Shown: positions 63,907-64,000 of the stretch, piece after piece | Layout: the number at the start of each line of letters is the position of its first letter | How positions within the stretch are numbered: the first letter of the stretch is position 1 | Assembly (NCBI RefSeq): GCF_017303295.1 | Contig: NZ_JAFKOK010000013.1 | Coordinates: 107,812-171,811, forward strand | DNA from: Rhodobacter sp. NTK016B | Lineage (GTDB): Bacteria > Pseudomonadota > Alphaproteobacteria > Rhodobacterales > Rhodobacteraceae | Length of the DNA stretch: 64,000 nt | Direction of reading: 5' to 3' | The notes under the pieces: generated by a model | Databases searched by the model: none | What the model was told of the DNA's origin: nothing | The model's input: only the letters and a program-made list of their open reading frames with translations | Translations under genes and position numbers: made by a program

Positions 63907-64000
63907 CACGGGTGAGCGGTTTCACCCTCGCCCGCGACGCCTCCGGCGCCGAGCCCTCGGGCGACCGGAAAGGGGGGCTTTGCCCCCCTCTTCGGCAAAG
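63907..64000 (-). repeat. Composite repeat, copy E (cut by window end)
   Basis: Reverse-complement near-copy of 62080-62174, beginning 23 bases after the pyrE stop. It includes hairpin 2 (AGGGGGGCTTTGCCCCCCT, 63971-63989) and the beginning of hairpin 1 (CTTCGGCAAAG at the very end). The core should lie beyond base 64000. Confidence 0.8.

Overview
The window is GC-rich chromosomal DNA, most likely from an alphaproteobacterium of the Rhodobacteraceae (Rhodobacter/Paracoccus/Roseobacter group). The main reason is the hydrogenase locus, whose order hupT-U-V-hypF-hupS-L-(E)-C-D-F-G-H-J-K-hypA-B-hupR-hypC-D-E closely follows the Rhodobacter capsulatus arrangement. TAXI-type TRAP transport, a non-pyrrolysine MttB homologue and ThyX fit the same group. 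No rRNA, tRNA, CRISPR array, complete insertion sequence or prophage was recognised.

Layout. 1-14.9 kb is mostly housekeeping: a divergent iron(III) ABC permease (cut by the window edge) and binding protein, a YghU-type glutathione transferase, xthA, a PpiD-like foldase, trpE (GTG start), an MttB-family methyltransferase, an RDD-like membrane protein, guaA, a NucS/DUF91-like nuclease, a secreted phytase-like propeller protein and a small monooxygenase-fold protein. 15.0-36.0 kb is the hydrogenase locus, all on the minus strand apart from two small plus-strand genes at 24.9-25.4 kb. 36.2-40.0 kb is a divergent four-gene molybdenum hydroxylase operon ending in a MoaD/ThiS-like gene. 40.1-45.1 kb holds a LuxR-type regulator, a small secreted protein, a large predicted beta-barrel protein and a MetE-C-like enzyme. 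45.2-53.8 kb is a TRAP-TAXI/sulfatase/LysR locus with a second, divergent sulfatase and a NUDIX gene. 54-64 kb carries a MATE exporter, a Glyoxalase_8 protein, one AT-rich orphan gene of foreign composition, thyX, a glyoxalase, a DUF1194 protein, a copZ-like/DUF2254/EamA set, a secreted protein and pyrE.

How the hydrogenase locus works. HupU and HupV form an H2-sensing hydrogenase; HupV lacks the C-terminal peptide that is cleaved from catalytic subunits. It controls the histidine kinase HupT and the response regulator HupR, which in R. capsulatus activates hupSL. HupSL with cytochrome b HupC is the membrane uptake enzyme. HupS has all six cysteines of the [4Fe-3S] proximal cluster typical of O2-tolerant group 1d enzymes and appears to start at TTG. 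HypA-F, HupD, HupF, HupG, HupH, HupJ and HupK mature it; HupE is a likely nickel importer.

Most interesting non-gene signals: a dispersed element with two hairpins, the first of which varies in a base-pair-conserving way (2.1, 45.1, 62.1 and 64.0 kb; its core may also supply a start codon at 58.6 kb); a pair of nearly identical inverted repeats around 62.2-63.9 kb; a tandem operator-like repeat between the iron transport genes; and the small-gene insertion that separates hupC from hupD.
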